DNA of 64,000 nucleotides, taken from assembly GCA_905178155.1 (NCBI GenBank), contig CAJINV010000002.1, positions 2,262,922 to 2,326,921 on the forward strand, in the 5' to 3' direction. The notes under the pieces were generated by a model. The model made no database searches. It was not told the origin of the DNA and saw only the letters and a list, made by a program, of their open reading frames with translations. A program made the position numbers and the translations under genes. Within the stretch, counting starts at the first letter, position 1, and each line of letters starts with the position of its first letter. This document shows positions 33,201 through 44,956 of the stretch, piece by piece. This stretch comes from Amoebophrya sp. A120 (taxonomy: Eukaryota > Sar > Dinophyceae > Syndiniales > Amoebophryaceae).

Positions 33201-36200
33201 ACGAAATCAAGATAGGAAGAGTCATCTCATGTGTCAACATGATTTCGGGTACTTACAACCACAATACCTTTCGCAGACCCCTCCATTTGCACCGCCCCCG
33301 CCGCCTTCAGGTACTTCTGGAATTCCGCCCATTCGGGGTAGGAAGTCGCGTCGACACTGGTCAAATCGAGCGGCTGCGCCACCAGCGTCGCCGTGGCCTT
33401 CTTGTCGTCGGGGCAAGAGGGGATGTAGTGCTCCTTCAGGTAGTTGAAAGACGACTTCACAGACGCGATCAGCATGTTGCTCTCCGCCTCGTAGTTCGCA
33501 TCGGCTCTCCGCTTCTCCTGCACTTTGGAATGCAGGTTGGACAACTGCGTGGCGAGTTTCTGCTGCTGCTCTTGTTGGATTTTTTTGCGGCTTTTTGACG
33601 CCTTTGTACCGCCGAGTTCGGTGAAAGCTGCACTTGTGGCCGTTGTCCCTTCAGCGGAGACAGAAACGAGCGATTTTTCCATGGTTTCCACCATTTTCGC
33701 CTGCATTTCATTTTCCCCGGCGATAGTAGGAGACTCTGGGACGTTCTCATACCCTTCGGCCTTCAGTTGTTGCTGGAGCTTCCCCGTCTCCGCGTCAATC
33801 ATCGCAGTCATGCTGGATCGGAGCTCCGCTTCGTCGACCAAGGGGGCGTTGGGGCGGGGCGTTTTAGCATCTTCGGGTTCGGAAAGAGGCTCTACTTCTG
33901 CACCCGTTTCGTAGGTCTTGGTGTCCTCGGCTTCCTCGGCCCCATCACAGCAAGGCAAAAATTTCTGCTTTTCTTGCAGGAGCGAACTTGTTCCCTGGTT
34001 TTCCTCGTCGGTACCCGCCACAAGCTCGTCCCGGCCCTCGTTGCCGACCAGCTTGTCCACCATGGCCAACGTGTCACCGCCCACGAGGGACCCGTATTGC
34101 GCGGAAAAATCCCCCCTCCCCATATCGACAAGGTATGTTTTCGAAAGTTTGTCTTGCTGATTTGAGACCACAAATCACGTCTGTCTTGCAAGAAGACAAC
34201 TCCGCAGCCTCCGCCGCATTATGCAGGCGGCCTGTGATGCTGTTGGGCCTACAGCATACACGTTTCTCATGCTAAGTGCCTAGGCCAAAAGCTCTCTACT
34301 CAGCCTTGGCAGGAGCCTGCTGTCCTTTACTGCAAGACAAACCTGATTTGTATACGCAAATCCAGCATCAGAAACTTCCTTTTGATATGGGGAGGGGGGA
34401 TTTTTCCTCGTGATAACCCGGCCATGCTTTCCACCAGCCCGGTCAGCACCTCCGGCATCAACGGCATGAGGGCTTTTTCAAACATCGGCATGATCAGATT
34501 TTCCAACCCGCGGCCCACCTCCATCATCGCGAGATTAATCACCGGCCCGAGCAGGGAACCTATGAACGAGACCGGACTGACCGCGCCAACTAACCCGGAC
34601 AGCGTATCCTGAGTAAAAACATCCCCACCCCATGGTCACGATGGGAAATCTGCTAGACAAATCTACAAGCTTAAGGCGTTGCGCATGACAAGTTCGGCCT
34701 TCGTACTGTAATCCTGTTCACCTCGTTCAGAAGCATCACAAATCTAGCCTACCATGCTGATTGGAGCATCACAAATTCCAAAACACTACACGACTAGAAA
34801 ATACCTGTCATGGGGCCCCGCATGAGAAACATTTTGCGCATGCGTTTTTGCATGACAACTCTGGTGGGGTGGGGACGTTTTTACTCAGGATACAGCGCGT
34901 CCCCGACGAGCTGCGCCGTGAACTGGACCAGTTGGCTGTAAATCGTCATAAAAAACTATCCTGTGCAAAAGTATCGTACTCGTATTGGTATTACAATCAT
35001 GCATTACAAATCTTGTTCTTAAGGCAACTTAGCATTACAAATTTCCTTTCTCATGCTGAAAAAATTTGTAATGCATTCATACGAGCACGATACTTTTGCA
35101 CAGCATAAAAACATCCGCACGGCAATGGTCACCAGGTGCTTGGTCATCTTCGGGCTCAGCATGGTCAGCATCGCGTTCACTTTGTTCGTGATCGAGGTCA
35201 CCAGACTGTTGGAATCGACCAGCTGGAGCGGCTCGTAGTCCGCTTCTTCCGCGGAGAAAACCGTAGTTTTCTTGTTCTTCTTCTTCCCCGCGGTAGTCGT
35301 GGTTTTGGCAACGACTACTTTGCGGACCATCTTCTGGATCGAGGTTTGCTGTTTCAACTGCAAAAATTGCCCCTGCGTCATGGTCCGCTTTGTTTTGGTC
35401 GTAGTGGATTTCGATTTTTTCAGCGGTTCCATTGCAGTTCCGTTCCACGGGTTCGACTCGTCCAACTCGTTTTCAATTTCCACCTCCACCAGTTGTTTCA
35501 GCGGATCGGGCCGCTGCAAAAACGCCTGGTGCTTTTTGTGCGCCTCTCGCCAGATCTTGTGCAGCGTCGCATCCAGCTTCGCCTCACCGCTGCTGCGGGC
35601 TGAGAGTCGAGTTGTTGGATTTGTATACAGTTATTCGGATACAAGGTGCTCGTCTCAAACAACAAGTGTTTAATACGCAGAAGTAGTAGAGTACCAAATC
35701 TACGATTGCGAAGAAGTAACGCAGTGACAAAAATTCTGCATTTTCATAATAGAGTGAGTGAAAAGACGTCACTGTCACTGTGGAAATGGAATAAGGGCTA
35801 CATACTATGGTATTTTTCTCCAACCATGATAAGTCTACGTTGACAAATAAAAACAAAGCCAAAACTACCTTCTCCCTTGGCCAGTTTCCGTTCAAAGCGT
35901 TTGGCGTGCATTTCTAAGTAGGACATTTTGCTGCTCCCACGACCACCGCGGGGACGACTTGCACCTCCATCGGTGGAAGTTGTGGTCTTGCGGTTGAGAA
36001 CATCAAGCTCCTGCCGCTCCACAGCGTGAGGCCGTTTTTGCAAAAACGCCGCCGACCGTCTCCCGTGTTCATCCCCTTCGTCGTCTGACCCAGTCCAGTA
36101 GTCATACATAGAATCCCATCCCCCCTGCGCCGCTTCCCACGCTTCAGACGCAGAATCGTATGCGTCCTCTGCCCAATCACCAACCTCGTCCATCTTCTCC

Positions 36201-37741
36201 TCGGCCCAATTGTTGAAACTGGCTTCCACGTGGGCCAAATCCAGTCCCGTGCAATCCTCCAGCCAGTCCGCCACCTTCCCGACCGAATGTTTGATCAACG
36301 CCTTACCCTTGTCCACGATCGCGTCAAAATCTAAATCATGGCACATCGCGAGAAAGCTCTTCACGCTGTTTTTCACTTCCTCAATGATCCGCGCGACGCT
36401 CGCGCTGAAAAACATCTGGCCGACCTCGCTTTGCATCAGGTTGTCGAGCATAGGCTTGAGCGCCTGCCAGGCGTTCTTGAAACCATCTTGCTTGAAGAGT
36501 TCCATTCCGGCAAGCTTCTCCAGCGCGGGGCTCAAACCGTGCGGGACCGTTTGGACGGTTTTGTTCGCGGCCAACAAAAGCGAGGAATCGTTTGCACGAC
36601 GAGAGGTTTGCAGCATGGAGGACGAGGAAGTTGTCGTCACGAGACCGTCGATCGGCAACTTCGTGAAAACATCGGACATGGAAATCCCCTCGATTGCCTC
36701 CCCCAGCGCGCTTCCCATCAGCGCGGACAGAAACCCGCGGATGTCGTCCCACATTTGAATCATCCAGTCCACCCAGGGGTCGTCCTCGCCCATGGCGTAC
36801 TTCAGCTATCAAATGTAAAAATGTCTGGGTCTGGAAGAATGGAAGGCTTGGCATGCTTGTCTGGCATGACCCATGATGCTTGTAATGCATGACCCAGCAT
36901 CACAGATTTTTGTAAAGCTTCCTGATGCCATTTCCGCATGACAAATTCCCTCCTCGCGTAGCAAAAATGTGGCTCCTCTTGCTGGTCATGCAATACAGAT
37001 TTTTTTAGAGTCCAAAGTTAGCATCACAAGTTCCAACTTTCCAGACCCAGACATTTTTACATTTGATATCAGCATTGCAAACACCAACGGTTGGTATTCG
37101 TCCACAAACCACTCGGCCTTCGCGGCGAGGCTCCCGAAGGTTGCATTCTGGATTTTGTCGATCACGTACTGAACGGGATCTTCCACTTCCGAAAAAGCAA
37201 CCGCGGCGTGTATGATGATTTCCGCGATTTTGGTCACATCAATTCCGGAGGAAAGGTCGTAATTTGGGTCGTCCGATTCACTCATCCGCGTCTGCAGGCG
37301 TTTCTGCTGCCGAGCGGTGTACCACATTTTGTGGGAAACACGAGTTGTAACAGTGGAAAACGAAGCAACCAAAGCAGTGCTGTTGCTGTTCTTCTGTTCA
37401 TCTTCGCCGTCGCCCAGGACAGAGTCAATAGCCACGTCATCTTCAGTTGTTGTATCTCCAATGGCACGGCTGGTTTTGCGGCTAGAAGTCACCATCGCAG
37501 CTGCGGCCTTAGTCATCTGCAGCAGGTTCTGCTTCGGAAGAGCTGCCCCATGATCTCCCTTGCGAGAATCCAAAGCTGCACGACCAGAGCCGCTGCTCCT
37601 GCGCAACTTGTTCGTCACGAGGGTCGTCGAATGCGCTTCGGCTGTCTGGTGAAGATGATGAAACAGCTGCAAGGTGGACAGCGCCAGGGGAAGCGCGGCC
37701 ACGCGGGCCACGGTGGAGCGCCTCCGGGTGAAGAACTTCAT
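30262..37741 (-). CDS. Large secreted protein, 1657 aa, 11 exons, with a C-terminal CPxGYxx...EC domain
   Basis: Exons 37741-37069, 36801-35869, 35599-35108, 34951-34893, 34599-34416, 34089-33257, 32945-31569, 31264-31228, 30961-30833, 30562-30361 and 30316-30262 sum to 4974 nt (1658 codons). The N-terminus MKFFTRRRSTVARV plus a hydrophobic stretch ending TAEA is a signal peptide. Much of the chain is amphipathic helix with long hydrophobic stretches (ENLIMPMFEKALMPLMPEVL, LVMPILVSVPLVGNFV). The C-terminus has TACPAGYEALTDSDECIAAEKLL followed by PFGCL and LEFN...LICVK. This is a Cys motif that recurs in dinoflagellate secreted proteins as CPxGYxx...ECxxAA. A short basic tail follows. Function unknown. 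Seven introns are introners and three are GT-AG. Confidence 0.82.
30317..30360 (-). other. Canonical 44-nt GT-AG intron
   Basis: Sense GTAAGTTTTG ... TTTTTTCTTTTCAG, a textbook donor and polypyrimidine acceptor in only 44 nt. It removes an in-frame TAA at the donor and adds 17 codons plus a stop at 30262. Confidence 0.85.
30568..30832. mobile_element. Introner family A (A16), intron
   Basis: 265 bp with good TIRs. The TSD has drifted (GGAGA/CCAGA). Frame is kept across the junction (YPDL to KWSNVAVQN). Confidence 0.88.
30967..31227. mobile_element. Introner family A (A17), intron
   Basis: 261 bp with TSD GGGTT at 30962-30966 and 31228-31232. Together with the next element it brackets a 37-nt exon. 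Confidence 0.94.
31270..31568. mobile_element. Decayed introner family A (A18), intron
   Basis: 299 bp. The A TIR TCTGGGTCTGG is preceded by an insertion (TTCTTCTTTAGTC), and the right TIR is interrupted (CCAGACTCCCAGATG). No clear TSD. It still restores frame: AVMGS to IFPDHDMV. Confidence 0.82.
32946..33256 (-). other. Canonical GT-AG intron
   Basis: Sense donor GTAAGTACCC, acceptor ...GATGAAG. 311 nt, phase 0: KGIVV-KVIDQVGSG. An alternative acceptor lies 3 nt further on. Confidence 0.7.
34095..34415. mobile_element. Introner family D (D4), intron
   Basis: 321 bp with TSD ACCCG at 34090-34094 and 34416-34420. Excision joins ESMAG to SLVGGDTL. Confidence 0.95.
34605..34892. mobile_element. 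Introner family C (C3), intron
   Basis: 288 bp with TSD CAGCG at 34600-34604 and 34893-34897. Confidence 0.95.
34957..35107 (+). mobile_element. Introner family B (B8), intron
   Basis: 151 bp with TSD AAAAC at 34952-34956 and 35108-35112. Excision joins IAVRMF to FMTIYSQLV. Confidence 0.95.
35600..35868 (-). other. Canonical GT-AG intron
   Basis: Sense GTAGTTTTGG ... GACTCTCAG, 269 nt. Splicing gives LAKGE-ARSSGEAKL. Confidence 0.8.
36807..37068. mobile_element. Introner family A (A19), intron
   Basis: 262 bp with TSD TCAGC at 36802-36806 and 37069-37073. Excision joins LVFAML to KYAMGEDD. Confidence 0.95.
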
Positions 37742-38965
37742 CGTCCGATGTTCTAGATGTTGGAGACGATCGGTTCTTGAGGGGGACGAACACGAAGGAT
37801 TCTGATTTTATCAAGATGTCAATTATGTGTGAACGTGTACAAAACTACTTTAAAAAGCGTTACTTGAACTACGTCCGAGGTGGAGCAGAGAGTAGAAGAT
37901 AAAGTGGTTTTCTCCCTAAAAAAGTTTAATTTGAAGGTTTTTTAGTTCGTGCGCCGATTGCTGAGAGCAACCACGATGAAACTGAAAACTGCAACCTGCG
38001 AGTTTTAGTGATAAGGATAATCACTTCGACTTGCGATGCAGTTAAACAACTTGAAACGAAGTATTGAACTGTTGCCCTTGCACGACATCATAACTCTGCC
38101 TTGCACGACAAGGACGAGGAGAACAAGCACGACAAAAGGACGATATATAAATCAACATCAAGAACGAAAATTTACCACGAAATAAACGCGGCGCATTTCC
38201 ACAACGAAAGACAGGAACTACTTTTTTCGCACGATAATTACATGATTTTGCAAGTGCTTGCTTTCTGCAAGACGAAAGAAGAATGAAGATGAGAAACGAT
38301 GACGAATCTTCACGTTCACCCTAAAGTGAACATGGTACAGTCTTCGGGCTAGTTGCATGCGAGACCAACTTCGAACGCACTCGACAGTAAGCTTGTTTCG
38401 CGAGCGTCCTCACGGCGTCCCGCTGTCGCGATGCGACTGCATCTTCATTGCTGTAGTACAACTTGTAAAGTACTTTGCCTGGAGAAAGTACTTTCAGCGT
38501 TTTCATCACATCGGCGCTTTTTTTCCCTGAGCTACGTAGTCGTCCAGATACAAATTTAGTTCAGTTTGGTTTGTTCGTTTCGGCAGGATCCTTTTGAGAA
38601 AAATGCAGGTCGTATGGAGCTGCCTGAGCCGGGGTAGTGAAACTGATCTGACTTTAAGTACGTTGGAGGGGGCAGCAGGAAGCCTAGTTACGGAGGGCAA
38701 GGCAATAGCTCTGAAGTTTCTTTTTTGTAGGCCATACTGAAATGAAACTTTTTTCCTTGATTTGCACTTCCTATTCGGTTTTGCACTTCGTCTTCGTATT
38801 TGGCTTTGCATTTCGTCTTTGCACAGGTACTGGTGCGCGTCTTGAATCAATTTCGTTTTCGTTTTCCACATCTGTATTCCCGAGTTCTCAGCTACATTTT
38901 TCTTACATTGACATACAATTTCTACTACATTTACACTTTGCTTATTTTCCGAGTTCACACTTCTT
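37742..38965. other. Intergenic gap, AT-rich
   Basis: Several weak open frames, none protein-like. No introner. Confidence 0.55.
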
Positions 38966-41900
38966 CTACAGCACATTACAAAAATTGCTCATCACCCTGC
39001 TGAGCCCTCTCCCGACCACCCCGTATTCGCACGCGGGGTTACTAGGTGGGAAAAACAGCTCGACGAACTCCTCCTGGAGGGTAACTTTCAATTCCTTAAC
39101 GACGTACTGCTGCAGCTTCAAAACACACCCGAGGGATTCCGGGTGGAATTCTTGCAAATTGCCGGAAAATGTCATCAGCAGTGAGTTCGGCCCGTCCAGA
39201 AACGTTTCCATGATGATTTCCGCTACTTTGTACGCCTTCCAATCCACTTGATAGAGTCTCTGCTCCCGATCAGAAGTGGTGTGCACGGAGAAATAGAGAA
39301 GGTCTTCAAGGTCCTGTTCCCGGATTTTCTCTTTTAGATACTGCTTGGCGTGGAGAACGGTTTTTAGTAGATTTCTGATGAAATCGTAGACCTGCTTCAC
39401 CTGAGATTTATTGTGATCCTCTTCTGCACTTCTAGCGGTTGTTGTCGTTCCGAAGATTGATGCTGTTCCTCCTGCCACGGACTGCGAGCCACCGCTCACC
39501 CGGGTAGTTCTGAGAAGGTTGACGTCGCAATTTTGGAGCTGCGCCGTTGTCATGGTAGAAGGTGATGATGACGATCCGGCTCCACTTCCCCGTCTCCTCA
39601 CCGAGCCCATTCCCGGGTAAAGCCCGCTCGGCGGGTGAAAATGGGAGAACCCGGCCGTGCTAGAAGAGCTACCGAACTGCAGAATCATAGAGACCGTCTG
39701 GGCGAAAGACTGTATTGCGGAAAGGCTTTGCTTCAACTGCGTTGTGTATTTTGTTGGCTCGTTGGAAACCACTTCTACCAAAGTCTGCCCGATGCGCAGA
39801 GTTTCTTGTTTTATGGGCTTCGGTCCGGACGCTGTGGTCGAAGATGAACTACAGCCAGTGGTGGCGCAAGCAGCTTTTCCCTGTGTTTCTGTTGTCAAGA
39901 ACCGCTGGAAAAACTTCAGATTCGTCGGTAGATTCACTCCGGTGGAGAACGACGTAAACGGGTTCGCGGACAGGGGAGTTCTATGAACTGCAAAAGTATC
40001 GCACTCGTATAAATGCATAACAAGTTTCCTCAGCATGAGAAATGAAATTTGTAATGCTAGGGTACCTTAAGTAGAAAAAGATTTGTATTATTCATGATTG
40101 CAATACGAGTACGATACTTTTGCACAGGATAAGTTCGACCTGTACCTCCCTCAATTTGTTCCTCGTCACTATCATACTCCCGTGTACCACCGGCTAACCC
40201 AACAGCCTCGAAAATCGAAAACCAGCGGTAGATCGGATTCAGGCCTAAGTCGATGAAGCGGCGGTGGGATTTACTTTCCGTGAGACCGTCAGCATCATGA
40301 TGCGAGCTTGTACTGCTACCTGGACCTGATCTCATCTGCCAAAAGTCCGGCGCGCCGGCCATTCTCTGGCGAAAAACGCTCAGCATCGGGTGTGTAGTTG
40401 ACGAAGGGTGTTCTGCTCCACTTGCTTCCCCGTATAGTCCTGTTCCAACCTTCACATAACAACTGGTCGCGAAATTGTTCACGAATTGGAACACAAAATC
40501 CTCGTCTTGCCACAACTGCTTCGCCACCAGCCCAATCCCCCAATCGGACGTGAACCAATTTGCATTCAAATTCTTTCTCCCCCGGTAAGACCCCAACTCG
40601 CACTGACGATCCATTTCCGAGAAATAGGTGAGGAGAAAGTGCTTGTCGCTGCGGAGGTCAAATTGCGGGAGAAAGTTTGGATTTCTACTTCTTCTTCGGC
40701 TATTAACACCGCTACTTGGGAGGTTGTGGTTTTGTCTGTCGCTGCTTGTAGTCGTTCTTCCGGTAGTTGTCGCGGCAGTAGCTGCGCCAGCTGCTGCGCC
40801 TGCCTGATCCTCGTCGAAATTTGTTTCCAAATGGTTCAGAATATCGTCCACGTCTCCTGTTTCTGGTGTCCAGGTCCACCGTGTTCTTCGTGTGATAAAG
40901 TCGTTGTATCGATGGAGAAATTCCGCTTCGTCGTCTTCTAATTGGTCTTGCTCCTGCTCCGGGTTCATATCCACACCAGCATTACCTTGTTGTGCAGCAT
41001 TCATCTCCAGGGCAAAATCATCCCGCGGGTCATACGGCCACTGCGCGTAGTGCGTTCCGTCCAACGAGTAATACACCATGTTGCCCGCGATAAAGGTCCG
41101 GTCCCAGTCATTCAACTCTTCCTCATATCCTGTGCAAAAGCATCGCACTCGTAGTAATCGCAATCATGCATGACAAACCTCCTTTTCCAGGTAAATCAGC
41201 ACGACAAATTCCACTTGTCGTGCTGATCTAGTTTGCCATGCAGTTACTACTAGTACGATACTCTTGCAATTCATACCTCAATCAGATCCGCCCGGGCTGC
41301 ATCCGCCACGTTCGCGAGAAAATTGCTGATGTGCTGCTCCGCTGGGGCGCCCGCCGTGGTGGGCCACTGGCGGGGGGCAAAGTTGTTGTACGGGCCACGG
41401 CGAGAAAAGTCGCTGTTTTGTCGTGCTGGCTGCTGTCGTTGTTCTTGATTAGCATTCCGAGGGCCAGCGGCACGACCCGCTGTTCCTGCAGCGCCGTTCC
41501 TTCCGCCAGCCGCACTCGCAGCTCTATCACGACCACTGGTGCTACCTCCCGCAAATAACCTCGCGTGCTTCACCTCCAAATTTCGATCGTATTCCGGAAA
41601 CACCAAATGCCGCATCGCGACGTGCTTCGGAAGCAAAGTGTTCAACGTGCTTCCCTCGCCCTCCATCGCTGTTGTCGTTCTCGTGTTGGTAAACAAAGTT
41701 TCCAAATGCGGGTCGTTTTCCTCGAAGTGGTAGAAGTGGTTGTTCAAAAACCCATTTGCATTCCTCAAACTCCTCTCAAAGTCATTCCCAGAGTAAGAAG
41801 AACCACCTCGCCCCGCATCACCTGCACTCCTCGGGAAGAGAAATTGGTCGATGTTGTTTTCCAACAGATTATCGTAAAATCTTGAACTCAGATGTACAAA

Positions 41901-43115
41901 TTTCTCCAAAACGGATTTGAACGGCTTCTCGTAGCGGAATCGGTCGACTTTGAGAATCCAGGGGGAAAGTTGTGCTTTCCAACTGTGCCACAGCTGCACC
42001 CGCATCCGGGCGTTATCTACGTAGTGGACGTGCGCCGCGTGGACGGAAAGATCCGGCAACCGGTCGTCGTGGTAAAGATGGCTTGTACTTGTTTCCCTTC
42101 GTGGTGCGAAATAGGAACCAAAACCACCTGTCTCTGGTGCAGTTCGCTGGTGCCCTTCTTCTTCTTGTGGGTTTATTTGGCCGTACCTGTTCCGAAACAT
42201 CTCTTCGTAAGTCCTCGTTTTGTCGACTAACTGCTTCATATATTCCTGATAAACTTTTTCCAAAATGAAAATTGCCGCCTTCGGGGTGCACGGGAGCGGG
42301 CCGTAGAACTTCAATATGCTGCTGTTGGGGATCGCGAAAAGGCCCTCCGGGCGATGTCTTCCTCCTTCTGCGGTAGGTAGTGTCCCACCCCCAGAATCGG
42401 TTCTGGAGCACGCCGCCTTTAAAAACTCTAAGAAGCGCTTGGCTTTGGCTGGAACGGCAACATCAGTTGAAGTTTGATGCTGACCAAAAAGTCCCCCGAC
42501 AAAACTCCTTGGCATCGTCTTCACAAGTTCGTCTAAACTGCTCCGGTCAAGGGATTGATGACCCCTTCTCGGAGCGAAAGCTTCACTAACGGCGGAGAGC
42601 TTCGCTTCCTCCTGAATGGTGAGAAACGGCTGTAGGTTCTCCAGCTCGGACATGTTGAGAGCGGAGAAGGAATCTGGCGTAGCTGTACCTCCGTGGGGAG
42701 ATGAAGTTGTGGCCGAGGAACTTGGAGTGGTTGCGGTCGTGCTGCTGTTTGTTTCGCCGGTTGAAATCGACGACATTGCTGTAGTTCCTGCTTGGCGTGA
42801 TTGACATTGTTCCTGCTTGACCACGTCGCACTCAATTTCATCTTGCAACGGTGCATCAAAAACTCGGCCTCGCTCGGCCGACGCCCCGGTGCTAGACAAG
42901 AACGGGTGGTCGTCCCTTGCGGACGGAGCGGTGGAGGCGCTTCGTTTTGTTAGTACTCGAAGTGCAAGGGCGAGCGGTTGCAGACAGAGGAGGGTCGGAA
43001 GGCTGAAGTGGAGGGGTCTCCTCGTCGTCCACCAGGGCTTCATTTTTGACTTTGACGCCCCCGGCCGGGAGATGAGACTTGGGAGACGCATCTTCTGGGA
43101 GGAAGAGGTGGTCAC
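38966..43115 (-). CDS. Unknown 1279-aa protein, 3 exons
   Basis: Exons 43115-41276, 41120-40132 and 39976-38966 sum to 3840 nt (1280 codons, stop TAG). Near the N-terminus lies a hydrophobic stretch after basic residues (HFSLPTLLCLQPLALALRVL), which fits a signal anchor or late signal peptide. Ordered blocks alternate with Ser/Gly/Ala-rich linkers. Ordered parts include CTPKAAIFILEKVYQEYMKQ, HLETLFTNTRTTT, MRHLVFPEYDRNLEVKHARL, DWDRTFIAGNMVYYSLDG and YFSEMDRQCELGSYRGRKN, with a helical C-terminal part. I recognise no family. Both introns are B elements: B10 in the usual orientation and B9 in the reverse one. Confidence 0.82.
39982..40131 (-). mobile_element. Introner family B (B9), reverse orientation, intron
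   Basis: 150 bp with TSD AGTTC at 39977-39981 and 40132-40136. Its ends are swapped relative to B1-B8 (TATGAACTGC left, CACAGGATA right). Excision joins GGTGRT to PLSANPFTS. Confidence 0.95.
41126..41275 (+). mobile_element. Introner family B (B10), intron
   Basis: 150 bp with TSD CCTCA at 41121-41125 and 41276-41280. Excision joins ARADLIE to EELNDWD. Confidence 0.95.
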
Positions 43116-44956
43116 CAGAAAGAAAAGTGAAGTGCAGCAAGTTCAACAAAATCAAAATTATAATTATCGCTGACTTGGAACGAAATAATAATCGAGCTGG
43201 GGCTGCAAGCACTTCTACATGAGGGCGCTGATCACGTACGTACTGTTTTGCACTTCGCGTTTCCTGACGTCGTTAACTACATCAACATCTGAAAACAAAG
43301 CATTGCACACACGGAGCAGGTCATGGCAGGCGCAGGAAGAGGAACAGGATTGCTGCATGATCACTAATGACTGCATGATGGTCGAGAGGATACAGAACGG
43401 CGAGCGCGGACTGCAAGTCGCCCGTGATGCGAGCCAGGGCCACCTGATTCGGAACGCCACGCAACATTGATGCGCACAACACCTCAGCTCCACAACAAAC
43501 CACGAGCGCATGCGCGCGGCCCCACACGAGCCGCCAGGCAGCGAGCCCGCGCCCGCGCGTCAGGTAGCACCAAGGCGCCCCCCTTGGCCGGCGCGCCAAC
43601 ATCTACTTGTGCGCCGGCGGGCGCAAACACCTATAACAGGCATGGCACATAGATAAAAGTGACCAACTACGTGGGCAGCTTGGGGGCCGGGGGCGCAAGC
43701 TTGCGCCTGCGGGCCGAGCCTGGCTGCCAAACCGGCCCGGCCCCGCGAGTCAAAAAAAGAGGGACACCCACGCCGTCCGAGGCGGGCACGGGCAGGGCCC
43801 CGGCGATCCGACCGGCCCCCTGCAGGCCGGCGCGCGCGCGCGGTCTCTGCCTCTGAATGCGCGCGCGGCCCGGCCATTCTGCGGAGGCACGCTGGCGGGG
43901 CGCCGGCAGGCCCGCCGGAAACGGGAAACGCGAAGGGGGCCCCAGATAAATCTCTCGGCCCACTCGAGGACTTGACTGGCGGGAAGTTGAGTTCTTTCCG
44001 CGAAGTCCGTAGGCCGCCGGCCGGGGTTCGCGCAAGTCGCCACACTGTGGACCAGGCGCCCGACCATCCCGGGACCCGGCGTCGCCCGGCCGCACAATAC
44101 GGAGCACCGCGCGGCGGCTTGCCGGCGAAGAGCCCGCCGGCCCCCGGCCGGCGGCACGCGGGCGCGAGAAAGGGGCCGCCCGGCGCGCCGGCATGCGGCA
44201 CGAAGCCAGAAAGCGCCCCCGGCGCTGCGCGCGGGGGGCGCGCGGGGGCGGCGTGGCTGGCCGAATCCCGGCCCGGCACGCGGGGTCTTCCGCCTGCCTG
44301 CGCCCCGCGGCGCTTCCGCGGCCGCGCCGCGGGCCGGCCTCGGTCGGCTGCATGTTGGAGCCGCGCCCCTTTTTTCTTTTGCGGCGGAGGGCGGCAGGGC
44401 ACGGCGCGCACCGCTTCCCCATCACCCTGGCACGCGTCGCGCCGCCGGCTCTGCGCCTCCTTCGTCGCCCCTTTTTTCGCGGGGTCTGCCCAGCGCCCCG
44501 CGAACGCCCACAGCCAGACCATTGGCGGCGAACCGTCCGCGCGCCCCCGCCCACTTTCTACAGCGCGCGGCCTTCTCCGCTTTTTTTCCGTTGGTAAGCT
44601 CCGCACATAGCCTGCAAACTTGTTGGCGGGGGCGTGAATTACCGTCGAACACGTCCCGAAGCCCATTTTCTTTTGTGCTTGTTATTGTTCTTTCTGTCTC
44701 GATCATTTTTTCTTACACCTGGTATCAGTTCGCTCAAATAAATCGACGCTGCGGATGTGGCAATCGCAGCAGTGCATCCTTGTTCATTGTGTAGCGTTTC
44801 ATTTTTCCATCGGGTGGGGCTTTTGAGGAAGTGCAAATGAATTTCCACCAGCGACCACCAGTTCAACTGCCACCTCAAGTAGCAAGCAACAACAAATCAA
44901 CACTCCAGCTCCACCACAACGACTCCTCTACCCTCCCGGTCTCCAGCACATCAACA
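43116..44956. other. Intergenic gap with a GC-rich island (about 43440-44640)
   Basis: The island is strikingly GC-rich with CpG-dense runs and short A/T homopolymers. Long open frames exist on both strands, as expected from GC bias. No frame shows a recognisable motif. No TIR or TSD was found at its ends. Confidence 0.6.

Noticed and set aside
38506-38976. A 156-codon minus-strand open frame downstream of the 1279-aa gene.
   Set aside because: AT-rich, basic composition without order. It overlaps the end of a better gene and has no motif.
43560-44666. A 368-codon open frame in a GC-rich island.
   Set aside because: Overlapping long frames on several frames and both strands, with low-complexity Arg/Pro/Gly/Ala composition and no motif: a GC-bias artefact.
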